Part shown: positions 6,271-15,114 of the stretch, one piece after another
Numbering within the stretch: the stretch's first letter is position 1
Layout: the number at the start of each line of letters is the position of its first letter
From: Thermocaproicibacter sp036260805
Lineage (GTDB): Bacteria > Bacillota > Clostridia > Oscillospirales > Acutalibacteraceae
NCBI GenBank assembly: GCA_036260805.1
Contig: DATALZ010000055.1
Location: 1 to 64,000, forward strand
Length of the DNA stretch: 64,000 nt
Direction of reading: 5' to 3'
The notes under the pieces: model-generated
The model's input: the letters and a program-made list of their open reading frames with translations, nothing else
The model's database searches: none
Told to the model about the DNA's origin: nothing
Position numbers and translations under genes: made by a program

Positions 6271-6320
6271 AAAAAAAATAATGCCGCATGAAATACTGAA
6301 AAGTTCAGTATTCATACGGC
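6271..6320 (-). terminator. Terminator of the alpha-glucan operon
   Basis: A long stem formed by GCCGCATGAAATACTGAA and TTCAGTATTCATACGGC, followed on the minus strand by an eight-T run. It lies about 80 bases after the stop of the GH13 gene. Confidence 0.8.
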
Positions 6321-6403
6321 TTTTCGTTTGGCAGGCCATCAGAGGCTGGCCGCGTGCTTAGCATGCTGTTTCCTCGCGTGTGCTGCCATGTTGAATTATG
6401 AAA

Positions 6404-8083
6404 TTATAGGGCAATAATACATGCCTCATATGGCTGGAGCTGAATTTCTTTTTCCAAGCCGAAAGCGCCGTTCCGTATGTTATCCGTCAGCACATACGAA
6501 TGTTCTGACAAACAGCCTTCCGGAAGACGGAAAATCTGCTCATGTGTTGTAAAATTCAGTACAATCAGCAGCCTCGTGTCATTCTGGGTGCGAATGTACG
6601 ACATCGTGTGTTTATCATTTTCATACAACGGTGTGTAATGCCCATATACAAGTGCCGGAAATTCGTGCCGAATGCGAATCAGCCTCCGGTAATAGTTCAA
6701 AATTGAATCCGGGTCATTCTCTTCATTTCTCGCATTGATGTGAGTGTAATTTTTGTTTACCTCAATCCACGGCTTGCCCTGTGAAAAACCGGCGTTTTTC
6801 CCTGCCGTCCACTGCATGGGGGTGCGCGCATTGTCACGGCTTTTTTGCCGGATATGCGCAATAATTTCATCCGGTTTCAGGCCATTTTGCAGAGCACCTT
6901 TATAATAGTTGATCGCCTCAATATCATGGCAGTCTTCTATCGACTGAAAGCACATATTTGTCATGCCAAGCTCGTCGCCCTGAAAAATGTACGGCGTTCC
7001 CTGGAGCGTCAAAAGAAGAGTTGCCAGCATTTTTGCGGATTCTTTTTGATATTTGCCGTCGTTTCCAAAGCGCGAAAGGCACCTGGGCTGATCATGGTTC
7101 CCTAAAAAGATACTGTTCCACGCTTTCCCGTCCAGTGCCGTCTGCCATTTGGAAACAATGCTCTTAAATTCCGGCAGGCTCCACGGCTTTGATTCCCATT
7201 TGCCTGAAGATCCGGCATCTACATCCATCAGCTCGCTTTGGAACACCATGTTCAATTCATGTCCGTCGTTTCCAGCGTAGCGGAAAGCGTCCTCCGGGGC
7301 AACACCCGGGGTTTCACCCACCGTCATGATATCATATTTCGACAGAACCTGCGCATTCATTTCCCCAAGATAATTGTGTACTTCCGGGCCGTTCATAAAA
7401 TATTGGCCGGCCCACTGATACCCGGCGTTCGGCGAGGGTACACTGGGAAGTCCCTGCGTCTTGGAGATACAGTTGATAACGTCCATGCGGAACCCATCGA
7501 TTCCTTTTTTAAGCCACCAGTTCATCATTTCATAGACAGTTTCACGAACTTTTTTGTTTTCCCAATTCAAGTCGGGCTGCTTTTTGGAAAAAAGGTGGAG
7601 ATAGTACTCTCCGCTTCCATTGTCGTATTCCCAAGCCGACGGTGTGAAAAACGACGCCCAGTTATTCGGTTCCCCTCCGTTTTTGCCGGGACGCCAGATA
7701 TAAAAGTCACGTTTTTCACTTTGCTTTGAACGCCGCGATTCTCGGAACCATGCGTGTTCGTCGGAAGTATGGTTCACAACGAGATCCATTATGATCTTCA
7801 GGCCGCGGCGGTGCGCTTCGCGCAGCAGTTCTTCAAAGTCTTCCATCGTGCCGAATTCCGGCATAATTTTATAATAATCTGAAATATCATAGCCATTATC
7901 GTCATTCGGCGACTCGTAAACCGGGCAAAGCCAGAGCACATTTACCCCAAGATTCTGCAAGTAGTCCAGTTTGCTGAGAATCCCCCGAAGATCTCCCATG
8001 CCGTCTCCATTCGAATCGCTGAACGACCGCGGATAAATCTGATACACGACGGCTTCTTTCCACCATTTACGGTCAATATCCAT
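6404..8083 (-). CDS. malL: GH13 oligo-1,6-glucosidase (alpha-glucosidase/dextran glucosidase)
   Basis: The 559-residue protein is a full-length GH13 (subfamily 31-like) enzyme that cleaves terminal alpha-1,6 (and possibly alpha-1,4) glucose from short oligosaccharides. Visible signatures are WWKEAVVYQIYPRSF at the start, MDLVVNHTS, GFRMDVI with the nucleophile Asp near 200, GET with the acid Glu near 255, and FLGNHDQPR near 330. The QPDLN motif and no signal peptide fit an intracellular enzyme. It is the last gene of the minus-strand operon, 15 bases after the GH66 gene. It should finish off isomaltooligosaccharides released by the GH66 enzyme. It could equally be a trehalose-6-phosphate hydrolase relative, but the neighbours favour alpha-1,6-glucans. 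Confidence 0.85.
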   Translation of the reverse strand: MDIDRKWWKEAVVYQIYPRSFSDSNGDGMGDLRGILSKLDYLQNLGVNVLWLCPVYESPNDDNGYDISDYYKIMPEFGTMEDFEELLREAHRRGLKIIMDLVVNHTSDEHAWFRESRRSKQSEKRDFYIWRPGKNGGEPNNWASFFTPSAWEYDNGSGEYYLHLFSKKQPDLNWENKKVRETVYEMMNWWLKKGIDGFRMDVINCISKTQGLPSVPSPNAGYQWAGQYFMNGPEVHNYLGEMNAQVLSKYDIMTVGETPGVAPEDAFRYAGNDGHELNMVFQSELMDVDAGSSGKWESKPWSLPEFKSIVSKWQTALDGKAWNSIFLGNHDQPRCLSRFGNDGKYQKESAKMLATLLLTLQGTPYIFQGDELGMTNMCFQSIEDCHDIEAINYYKGALQNGLKPDEIIAHIRQKSRDNARTPMQWTAGKNAGFSQGKPWIEVNKNYTHINARNEENDPDSILNYYRRLIRIRHEFPALVYGHYTPLYENDKHTMSYIRTQNDTRLLIVLNFTTHEQIFRLPEGCLSEHSYVLTDNIRNGAFGLEKEIQLQPYEACIIAL

Positions 8084-8098
8084 CTGAGCGTCCTCCTG

Positions 8099-9787
8099 TT
8101 AGAATTCAATAACGATCATACTCCAGAACCGCAGTTCCGGAAGGCATGTTTCTAAAACTTTTCCACGCTGACCCTCTTCAACCCGGTAAGGCAATAACTT
8201 TGGCTTACCGTCTTCACCGTCCGGGCAGGCCCAGTAAACAGCCTTCGGCTGCTTTAAAATTTCAGCACAGATTTGAATATCATGCTGCAAAACAGGTGGC
8301 TGCTTCCCTTTATTCCAAAAATCCTCACCGTTGCCGGTCAAATTAATAAAGTTCAGCACTTTTCGCTCATGACTTTCCCGAATCACAGTCCAGACCGAAT
8401 CCGGCTGCGCGTAAGGACTGAATCTGCCGTTTTTAAACTGATATTCGAGGTTATCCCCACCGGAGTGCGTCATTGAAACGTCGCGGAGCGTGCCGTCAAA
8501 CAGAATTTCGCCATAACGCACAATGAAGTCGTAGTATCTCCGCATTCGCGGTAAAAACGCATCACGAAGTGTAGAATGATCCGGGTAATAACCCTGTGTC
8601 AGCACTCCGTTTTCCTCTCCCAGCAGAAGATGATAAGCTCCGTTCGCCGTGATTGCCGCCGTTAAAAGGAGAGCCGCGTTTTCAGCTTCTGTTTCCCGGT
8701 CTTTTTCCTGGAAAGGCTTCAGATATGCAGCAAGGATAACCGGTTTCCCGTTCCCCGCATTTTTTGCCCGCGCGATGATTTGCTGTATATGATAATACCT
8801 TTCGTATGGTTCCCATACTTCAATGTAAACAGCGTCGGCTTCCGCAGCCGTGCCGTCTACCGGCCAATTGCAAACATTGTTGAAAATCAGACCGCAATCC
8901 GGGTCGGTTTGAGAAAGCCTTGCCCGTGCGTCACGGATAAACACAGGAAACTCTTTATCCAGATAGATTTCCTTTTCGTTTCCTCCCACTTTAGAAATAC
9001 CGGATTTCGGAAAACCGTAGGTATCAATATGAATCCCGTCGAAGTTTTCGGCTTTCAGCGCTTTTTCATATTCCCCAACGATATGGCTGCGCCAAAGGGA
9101 ATCCTCCGCGATATTCATGATATAAAAAATATCGATGAACCGGTAAGGCTGGCCGCTGCTTGTATAGAAGCCGCTGTCTTCCTGTGCACGGTAATATTCC
9201 TCGCTTGCCGCATAGACTGCACCATACGCGAAAGTTTTCATCCCGCAGTCATGACATTCTTTGATTTTTCTCTTCAGCACCGGCAGGGAATGTTTCTTTC
9301 CCATCAGATCCAGATATTCCTGCTGCGGCGGTATATAATCATCATGGCGGTAAACCCAGTCGTAAAACTGAACAAGATTAATGTGGAATTTCAGCAAAAA
9401 TTCAACGTCGGCGTCCGACGTTTCTTCGGGACCAAATTCAGAGAGAAAGCCGTACCGTGTCGCTTTCCTCCAATTGGATACGATATCGAAAGCGGTCGAG
9501 CCGCTTTCAATGACGCTCTCATTCTCCAGCAGAGAAACGTCGGCCCCAAATCCCTCAAAATCAGTATTCCAGGCCGATAATTCCACGTCCAAAGTAAAAA
9601 CTTCCAGTGCCCTGAGCGATACTTTAATTTCTTTTTCTTCCACAGCCTGCGTTAAGTGCATAACCGTTATCTGAACCGTCAGATTTCTAGAACGCGGCTC
9701 CGGATTGCTGAGTCTTATTCTTAAACGCACCTGTTCGTTTTTTAAGAACTGTGCTTTTAATGGAAATATATCGGTCAGAATTTTCAT
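8099..9787 (-). CDS. GH66 dextranase/cycloisomaltooligosaccharide-type enzyme, no signal peptide
   Basis: The 562 residues follow the GH66 pattern. An N-terminal beta-sandwich leads to WNTDFEGFGADVSL, then a TIM barrel with FLLKFHINLVQFYDWVYRHD, a catalytic Asp in FDGIHIDTYG and a catalytic Glu candidate in DAVYIEVWEPYERYYH, then a C-terminal beta domain. GH66 enzymes cleave internal alpha-1,6 links in dextran or form cyclic isomaltooligosaccharides. Known dextranases are usually secreted, but this one starts at MKILTDIF with no signal peptide or anchor and a normal length, so it should act in the cytoplasm. It sits between the permease genes and the GH13 gene. Whether it hydrolyses linear or cyclic imported sugars is open. 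Confidence 0.85.
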   Translation of the reverse strand: MKILTDIFPLKAQFLKNEQVRLRIRLSNPEPRSRNLTVQITVMHLTQAVEEKEIKVSLRALEVFTLDVELSAWNTDFEGFGADVSLLENESVIESGSTAFDIVSNWRKATRYGFLSEFGPEETSDADVEFLLKFHINLVQFYDWVYRHDDYIPPQQEYLDLMGKKHSLPVLKRKIKECHDCGMKTFAYGAVYAASEEYYRAQEDSGFYTSSGQPYRFIDIFYIMNIAEDSLWRSHIVGEYEKALKAENFDGIHIDTYGFPKSGISKVGGNEKEIYLDKEFPVFIRDARARLSQTDPDCGLIFNNVCNWPVDGTAAEADAVYIEVWEPYERYYHIQQIIARAKNAGNGKPVILAAYLKPFQEKDRETEAENAALLLTAAITANGAYHLLLGEENGVLTQGYYPDHSTLRDAFLPRMRRYYDFIVRYGEILFDGTLRDVSMTHSGGDNLEYQFKNGRFSPYAQPDSVWTVIRESHERKVLNFINLTGNGEDFWNKGKQPPVLQHDIQICAEILKQPKAVYWACPDGEDGKPKLLPYRVEEGQRGKVLETCLPELRFWSMIVIEF

Positions 9788-9878
9788 TTTATAACCATCC
9801 TTTCACTGCAAGCCGAAGTTCTGACCGGTTTAACGCAGTCGAATTTCCGCTTTGCTTTTGCGGGAAAGGAAAAAACTT

Positions 9879-10679
9879 TCACCCTTTCACCGAACCGGTT
9901 GCAATGCCTTTGATAAAGTATTTCTGGAAAGACAGGAAGACCACGACGGGCGGCAGCATTCCGATCAGCGCCGCTGCAGCCATAAGGTTCCAGTTTGCGC
10001 CGTATGTTTGCTGAAAGCTGGCGATTGCCAGAGGAACCGTCTGCATTTCCTGCTTTTGCAGAAAGAAGACGGCCGTTCCGTAGTTATTCCAGATTCCTAC
10101 CGCGTTCAGAATAACGACGGACGAAGTAACCGGCTTTAAAAGCGGAAAAATAATGTACCAGAACGTCCTGTATTTATCGCATCCGTCTATGTATGCAGCT
10201 TCTTCAATCTCAGTGGACATTCCCTTAATGAAGGATTCATACAGAAAAATGGAAAAAGGAAGAGCTCCCGAAGCCAGCAGCAAAATCATCGCCCAATAAG
10301 TATTGATCCCGTGAATCTGCTTCATCAGTGTGTAGAGCGGAACGGTGATAATGATGGTTGGGAAAAGCATGCTGAAAAGAAAAACGTTGAAAGCAACCTT
10401 GTGAAAGCGATTCTTATTGCGCGCAAAAGCATACCCGGCCGTTGCCGCACACACGACAAGCAGCATCATCGAAAAAATAGTAAGGATCAGCGAATTAACC
10501 ATAGCGCGTCCCAAATGGGAGCTTTCCCACGCTGCGGAAAAGTTCTTAAAATAAAATTCCGGGTATAGAACATTCGTCCACTTTTGTGAGCTGAAAGCCG
10601 TCACCAGCAGAGAATAAAACGGAATGAGCGCCAAAAGCATAAGGAGCGCAGTGACAAAAACATGGAAAAATTTCTTCAT
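9879..10679 (-). CDS. Carbohydrate ABC transporter permease (MalG type)
   Basis: A 266-residue, six-helix permease of the CUT1 sugar importer group. The EAA motif (EEAAYIDGCDKYRTFWYIIF) that docks the ATPase is near residue 180. It forms a heterodimer with the adjacent MalF-type permease, whose stop lies three bases upstream. The operon has no ATPase gene, so a shared MsmX/MsmK-type ATPase elsewhere must energise it. The likely substrate is isomaltooligosaccharide, inferred from the downstream enzymes. Confidence 0.9.
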   Translation of the reverse strand: MKKFFHVFVTALLMLLALIPFYSLLVTAFSSQKWTNVLYPEFYFKNFSAAWESSHLGRAMVNSLILTIFSMMLLVVCAATAGYAFARNKNRFHKVAFNVFLFSMLFPTIIITVPLYTLMKQIHGINTYWAMILLLASGALPFSIFLYESFIKGMSTEIEEAAYIDGCDKYRTFWYIIFPLLKPVTSSVVILNAVGIWNNYGTAVFFLQKQEMQTVPLAIASFQQTYGANWNLMAAAALIGMLPPVVVFLSFQKYFIKGIATGSVKG

Positions 10680-10682
10680 AAT

Positions 10683-11558
10683 CTACATTTCGGCCTCCTT
10701 TTTATTGATGATAATTAGAGAAACAGCGACCGGAACGAGGATAATAAAGAACATGATGACTGCTACCGCGGTAGCATATCCGGTTGAGCCGCCGTAAGCG
10801 TTGCGGTAAATAAACATGCTCAGCGATTCGGTAGCGAAACCGGGACCGCCGTTTGTCAGCGCAACAATAACGTCGAACACGGCCAGTGAACCGATAATGT
10901 TTGTAATAACGTTAATTTTGATGGACGGAATCAAAAGCGGAAGCGTAATGCGGAACAGCCGCTGAAAATAGCTTGCGCCGTCAATCATGCCGGCTTCATA
11001 CAAATCAGGATCAATCGATTGAAGGCCCGCAAGGTAAATAATCATCGGCCCGCCGACAAACTGCCACACGTTTACGGCAATGATGGCCCACATAGCGTTA
11101 TTCATACTGCCCAAGGTATCGTGAAAAAGCCAGGGCGCATGGATATTCGAAAGGAACTGGTAATAGGAGCCTGTCTGCGGAGAAAGAATCATCAGCCAAA
11201 TATAGCCCATAATCAGGCCGCTGATGACAGCCGGAATATAAACTACCGTTCTTCCAACGCGGCAGTAACGCGTGTTATGGTCAAAAATCAATGCATAAAG
11301 CAGTCCAAAGACATTAAGCAGCACAGCGCTCACTAGTCCAAACTGCAGAGTGTTCACAATATCCTGAATTGCCCTGTCATCGTGGAAAAAATCGATAAAA
11401 TTCTGCAGCCCGATAAATTTTCCGGGCGTAATCCCGTTGTAGTTGGTGAAGCTGTAACCGATCCCGCGAAACAGGGGGTAAAGAAAGAAAACGCAAAACA
11501 GGAGAATGGCGGGCAGCGCCATCAGCCGATAGAGCAAATCGTCTGTCTTTTTTCTCAT
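10683..11558 (-). CDS. Carbohydrate ABC transporter permease (MalF type)
   Basis: The ATG at 11558 (MRKKTDDLLYR) is preferred over a longer open frame because it gives a normal permease N-terminus and lies after AAAGGTG, although at a loose spacing; the product is 291 residues. Membrane helices and the EAA motif (YEAGMIDGASYFQRLFRI) near residue 200 place it in the CUT1 MalF group. NGGPGFATESL near the end is typical. It is paired with the MalG-type permease that follows. Confidence 0.85.
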   Translation of the reverse strand: MRKKTDDLLYRLMALPAILLFCVFFLYPLFRGIGYSFTNYNGITPGKFIGLQNFIDFFHDDRAIQDIVNTLQFGLVSAVLLNVFGLLYALIFDHNTRYCRVGRTVVYIPAVISGLIMGYIWLMILSPQTGSYYQFLSNIHAPWLFHDTLGSMNNAMWAIIAVNVWQFVGGPMIIYLAGLQSIDPDLYEAGMIDGASYFQRLFRITLPLLIPSIKINVITNIIGSLAVFDVIVALTNGGPGFATESLSMFIYRNAYGGSTGYATAVAVIMFFIILVPVAVSLIIINKKEAEM

Positions 11559-11709
11559 AACGAAGCACACACCTTTAAACTGGTAAAATACAATTAAAGT
11601 TCTTAGAATATTTCCTGGATTGTAAAGTGTCAGATATTCCGAAAGAATCGGCAAGTGCCGCTGCAGACCGGATATCCACAGCGGCGCTTGAAACTACTAC
11701 TGTATTCTG

Positions 11710-13038
11710 TCAGGACACTCCTTTTTTCCATCTGGAAAGCCATGCATCCGCAAAGGCCTGCGGGGTCTTATAACCGCCCGCAAAAAGTTCCTGAATCATC
11801 TTGCCCTGGTCGTCTCCGCTGAACCCGGAAGGAGCTGCAGCCCAGTTCAATTTTGAAACGCTGCTGTCTGCGGAAACTGCTGCAACATCATCCTTCAGAA
11901 CGCCCCAGTTGGATTTCACGTTGGGGTTTGTGCTGGGTTCCTGTTTTGCTTCGCTGACCGCTTTCAAGTTTTCGGCCTTCATGATGTAGTCGAGAACTTT
12001 TTTGGCGGCGTCCACATTTTTGGATTCACTGGAAATATAGATATTGCCGTCCGGCGCACTGCCGATGGATGGATTTGTGCCGTTCAAAAGCCCTGGGTAA
12101 TAGGTAATACCCGCAAATGACGTGTCGCTGTTGACTTTTGCGATATTGGACATAGCCCACAGGCCCTGGCAGATATATGCCGCCTTGCCCTTTGCAAATG
12201 CAGTTGTCTGGTTATCGTAAGTAGCTGTTACAACGTCGGAATTGATCAGGCCGTCTTTCTGGAGTCCCATCAAGTCGGCTGCGAAAGTCGAAATAGCGCC
12301 GGAAGAGGAGTTGTTCCAGCCGAGTTTTGTGAAATCGGCTCCCAGCATGGCGTTCTGCTGGTCTGCGTAGCTCAGCTTCTGCATTGCAGGAGCCATCATG
12401 GTAAACTGGGCCATCTGGTTCAGCATCCAGCCGTCCTTTGCGCCAATGTAGAAAGGCGTTACATCCGGCTTCTTCGCTTTGATGGTTTTCAGGTTGGCAA
12501 CAAAGTCCGCCCATGTTTTCGCCTGCTTCAGTCCGAGTTCATTGATGATTTTCTTGTTATAGATTAAACCGACTTCCGATTTGAGGAACGGTACACAGTA
12601 GACTTTACCGGATTTAACATCGGTCGAGTCCGTTTTCATTTCCGGGCTGAGACTGGACCACCAAGACATATTAGTAAGGTCTGCGAATTTATTGTTGTTG
12701 ATCATATCCTGCGTTACGGAGCAGCTGATCAGGTCAGGCACGTCACCGGACGCCATTTTAACCTGCAAAGTGCTTGTAGCGTCCTTCTGGTACTGCTGTT
12801 CCACGGTAATATTGTCTTTATTGGACGCATTATACGTTTTGAAAAACGAATTCCAGAAATCCACCAGCTCGACGGTCCCGCTGAAAAACACAAGCTTTGT
12901 AGGTGCCGAAGTGCTTGCGGTTCCAGTTTGCTTGGATGCTGCACCCGACGCTGCGGGCGCGGAAGAACCGCATCCGGGCATAGCGGAGAGTGCAATCAGC
13001 CCCGCCGTTAAAAATGCGATGGTTTTTTTCAGTTTCAT
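11710..13038 (-). CDS. Sugar-binding lipoprotein of the ABC importer
   Basis: The ATG at 13038 is used; GAGAGAGGG is seven bases upstream, and two earlier in-frame starts lie inside or before that site. A lipoprotein signal with lipobox SAMPGC is followed by an Ala/Ser/Thr linker and a family 1 solute-binding domain (FFSGTVELVDFWNSFFKTYN). Such proteins capture oligosaccharides outside the cell and hand them to the permeases. It is the first gene of the operon, about 150 bases before the MalF-type permease. The substrate is inferred to be isomaltooligosaccharide. Confidence 0.9.
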   Translation of the reverse strand: MKLKKTIAFLTAGLIALSAMPGCGSSAPAASGAASKQTGTASTSAPTKLVFFSGTVELVDFWNSFFKTYNASNKDNITVEQQYQKDATSTLQVKMASGDVPDLISCSVTQDMINNNKFADLTNMSWWSSLSPEMKTDSTDVKSGKVYCVPFLKSEVGLIYNKKIINELGLKQAKTWADFVANLKTIKAKKPDVTPFYIGAKDGWMLNQMAQFTMMAPAMQKLSYADQQNAMLGADFTKLGWNNSSSGAISTFAADLMGLQKDGLINSDVVTATYDNQTTAFAKGKAAYICQGLWAMSNIAKVNSDTSFAGITYYPGLLNGTNPSIGSAPDGNIYISSESKNVDAAKKVLDYIMKAENLKAVSEAKQEPSTNPNVKSNWGVLKDDVAAVSADSSVSKLNWAAAPSGFSGDDQGKMIQELFAGGYKTPQAFADAWLSRWKKGVS

Positions 13039-13062
13039 ATACATACCCTCTCTCAAAAAATC

Positions 13063-13106
13063 GTGAAGCGTTTGTTTTTGCTTCGCTTATCACGGATTTT
13101 ATTATA
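13063..13106 (-). promoter_or_regulatory. Promoter and palindrome upstream of the alpha-glucan operon
   Basis: On the minus strand a TATAAT box (13101-13106) precedes an imperfect palindrome, GTGAAGCG/CGCTTATCAC, at 13063-13093, just before the binding-protein gene. A second AT-rich palindrome, GAATTTTTAAATTC, lies at about 13118-13131 in the spot for the upstream promoter element. Either could be the operator of the divergent YesN-type regulator. Confidence 0.5.
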
Positions 13107-13281
13107 ACTTCGCGTTGTGAATTTTTAAATTCCCATTATTTACGGTCAAGGTACGATTTTTTATCCTCACCTTGTCCGAACACACCGGTGGGTGTATCAT
13201 AAATGATAGATCTTTGGAACTTACAATCGTTGAACTAAGCCGGCTGGTGTTGACTTTTTCAACTTGGGAGAGGAACTTGTT

Positions 13282-15114
13282 ATGATTCAAAAACTGTATG
13301 CATGGATACAGAAAAAACACAACAGTATTGCGTTTAAACTTCTGCTGATCACCAGTCTGCTAATCCTCTGCCCCGTCGTCATAGCGTCTACGATTTCTTA
13401 TTCGCAGTATACGAAGAATCTCGAACAGAAGTCTGCGGAAAGCAATTACCAGAATATTGTGCAGCTCTCCTACAGTCTGAATTCTTATCTGGACCAACTG
13501 TTTCAGTTTTCCGGTACAATTTACTACAACAACGATATGATCAATGGACTGGAATCGCACCCAGACTCCATTTACGGTAAACTTCAGAAGGAACGCACCA
13601 TTGAAGAGCAGCTCAGCGAAACATTCATCAATGCCCGGAACGACATTCTAAGTACCTACATCATTTCGAACAATGAGATCTACCGCGCCGGGGTTTACGA
13701 TCAGGATATCGATTACAGTACGGACTATAAAGCTTTCAGCTGGTATCAAAAGGCACTGAAAAGCAATGCGGCTATTTATGTGCCAACACACAGCGAAGAG
13801 TTTGTCCTCAATCCGCAGCACAGAGTCTTCTCCATCGTCCGGCGTATCAACAGTATCCGCAAAACAGGAGAACTCCTCGGGGTTTTGAAAATTGATGCGG
13901 ATTACTCCACAATCCAGTCAATCTGTGACAAAATACAAATGGGAGCTGACGGCGGCCTTCTAATTGAAGATGAGAACGAATCCATCATTTATTCCAGCGT
14001 AGTAAATAAAGACTGCAATGAGCTGAATCAGTTGGCGGTGAAAAACAAAAATAAATATAGCACAGTAACGCTGCAGGGAAAGCCATATCTCATGAGCTCC
14101 ATCAACATGCCGGAATCTAATTGGACTATCATTTCTCTCAGTTCTGTGGACGAGCTGAACCAGTCGGCTACGCAAACCAGAAATGTCACGTTTCTCATCG
14201 CACTCCTCTGCTCTGCGATTGCTATTATAATTCTGCTGTTCTTTATCCGGAGTTTCCTCAATCCACTGCTCAAAATCGTCAAATTGATGAAGGAAGTGCA
14301 GACCGGCGATCTCAATGTTTTCTTCCCGGAAAAGAGGAAGGATGAGATTGGATACCTTGGTTCTTCGTTTAACAAAATGATTCGTCAGATCAACGGAATG
14401 ATGAAAGAAAACACAGACCTGGTAAAAGAGGTCTACGAAACGAAACTTCTGCAGAACGAAGCGCAGATCAACGCACTTTACAGCCAGATTAAACCCCATT
14501 TTCTTTTCAACACGCTCAACATGATCAGTCTTTTGATTCGCTGCAATAAAACTGACGTTGCCCTTGACAGCATTGACAAGCTGAGCGATCTTTTGCGCTG
14601 TATGACCCATTTTGACCGTGAGATCACCGTAAAGGAAGAAATCAATCTGCTCAACGCCTATCTGAGTATTCAGAGTACCCGATACCACGACCGGCTGGCG
14701 TATTCCATCGATATCGACGAACGCCTGTATTCTTTTGTCATACCGGCGCTGACATTTCAGCCTGTCGTGGAAAATACGATTGTTCATGGCTGTGAAAGAC
14801 AGAAAGCAAAGACGGACATTACCATTACTTCGCAGATCAATCAGGATACTATCGAGTTTCGGCTTGAGGACAATGCAGGTGGAATCGACGCGGAAACACT
14901 TGCTTCGCTGCAGGAAAAGATAGGCCGCTGCGAATATGAAAGCGGCCGGGACGCAAAAGAGAAAGGCGGAGTAGGGCTGCTGAATGTCAATAAACGGCTC
15001 AAAATGAAATTTGGCGATGAATATGGGCTGAAGATAGACAGTGCGAACGGCGGGACGTGCGTTCGGGTAGTCTTGCCGAAACCTGCAGAGTGGGAGGAAA
15101 AAAGAAATGCATAG
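13282..15114 (+). CDS. YesM-family sensor histidine kinase
   Basis: The ATG at 13282 follows TTGGGAGAGG; the product is 610 residues. It has an N-terminal membrane helix (FKLLLITSLLILCPVVIAS), a long extracellular Cache-like sensor, a second membrane helix near residue 300, a HAMP segment, and a His kinase core. The phosphorylated His lies in KPHFLFNTLNMISLLIR and the ATP-binding G-box region near FRLEDNAGGID. These kinases sense sugars or binding proteins and phosphorylate an AraC-type partner. The last bases overlap the regulator gene by eight. It is divergent from the glucan operon and probably controls it. Confidence 0.92.
   Translation: MIQKLYAWIQKKHNSIAFKLLLITSLLILCPVVIASTISYSQYTKNLEQKSAESNYQNIVQLSYSLNSYLDQLFQFSGTIYYNNDMINGLESHPDSIYGKLQKERTIEEQLSETFINARNDILSTYIISNNEIYRAGVYDQDIDYSTDYKAFSWYQKALKSNAAIYVPTHSEEFVLNPQHRVFSIVRRINSIRKTGELLGVLKIDADYSTIQSICDKIQMGADGGLLIEDENESIIYSSVVNKDCNELNQLAVKNKNKYSTVTLQGKPYLMSSINMPESNWTIISLSSVDELNQSATQTRNVTFLIALLCSAIAIIILLFFIRSFLNPLLKIVKLMKEVQTGDLNVFFPEKRKDEIGYLGSSFNKMIRQINGMMKENTDLVKEVYETKLLQNEAQINALYSQIKPHFLFNTLNMISLLIRCNKTDVALDSIDKLSDLLRCMTHFDREITVKEEINLLNAYLSIQSTRYHDRLAYSIDIDERLYSFVIPALTFQPVVENTIVHGCERQKAKTDITITSQINQDTIEFRLEDNAGGIDAETLASLQEKIGRCEYESGRDAKEKGGVGLLNVNKRLKMKFGDEYGLKIDSANGGTCVRVVLPKPAEWEEKRNA

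Noticed and set aside
6083..6289. Minus-strand open frame with a lipoprotein-like stretch (TLTSCA)
   Set aside because: It has no ribosome binding site and runs over the start of the Asp/Arg-repeat gene; likely chance.
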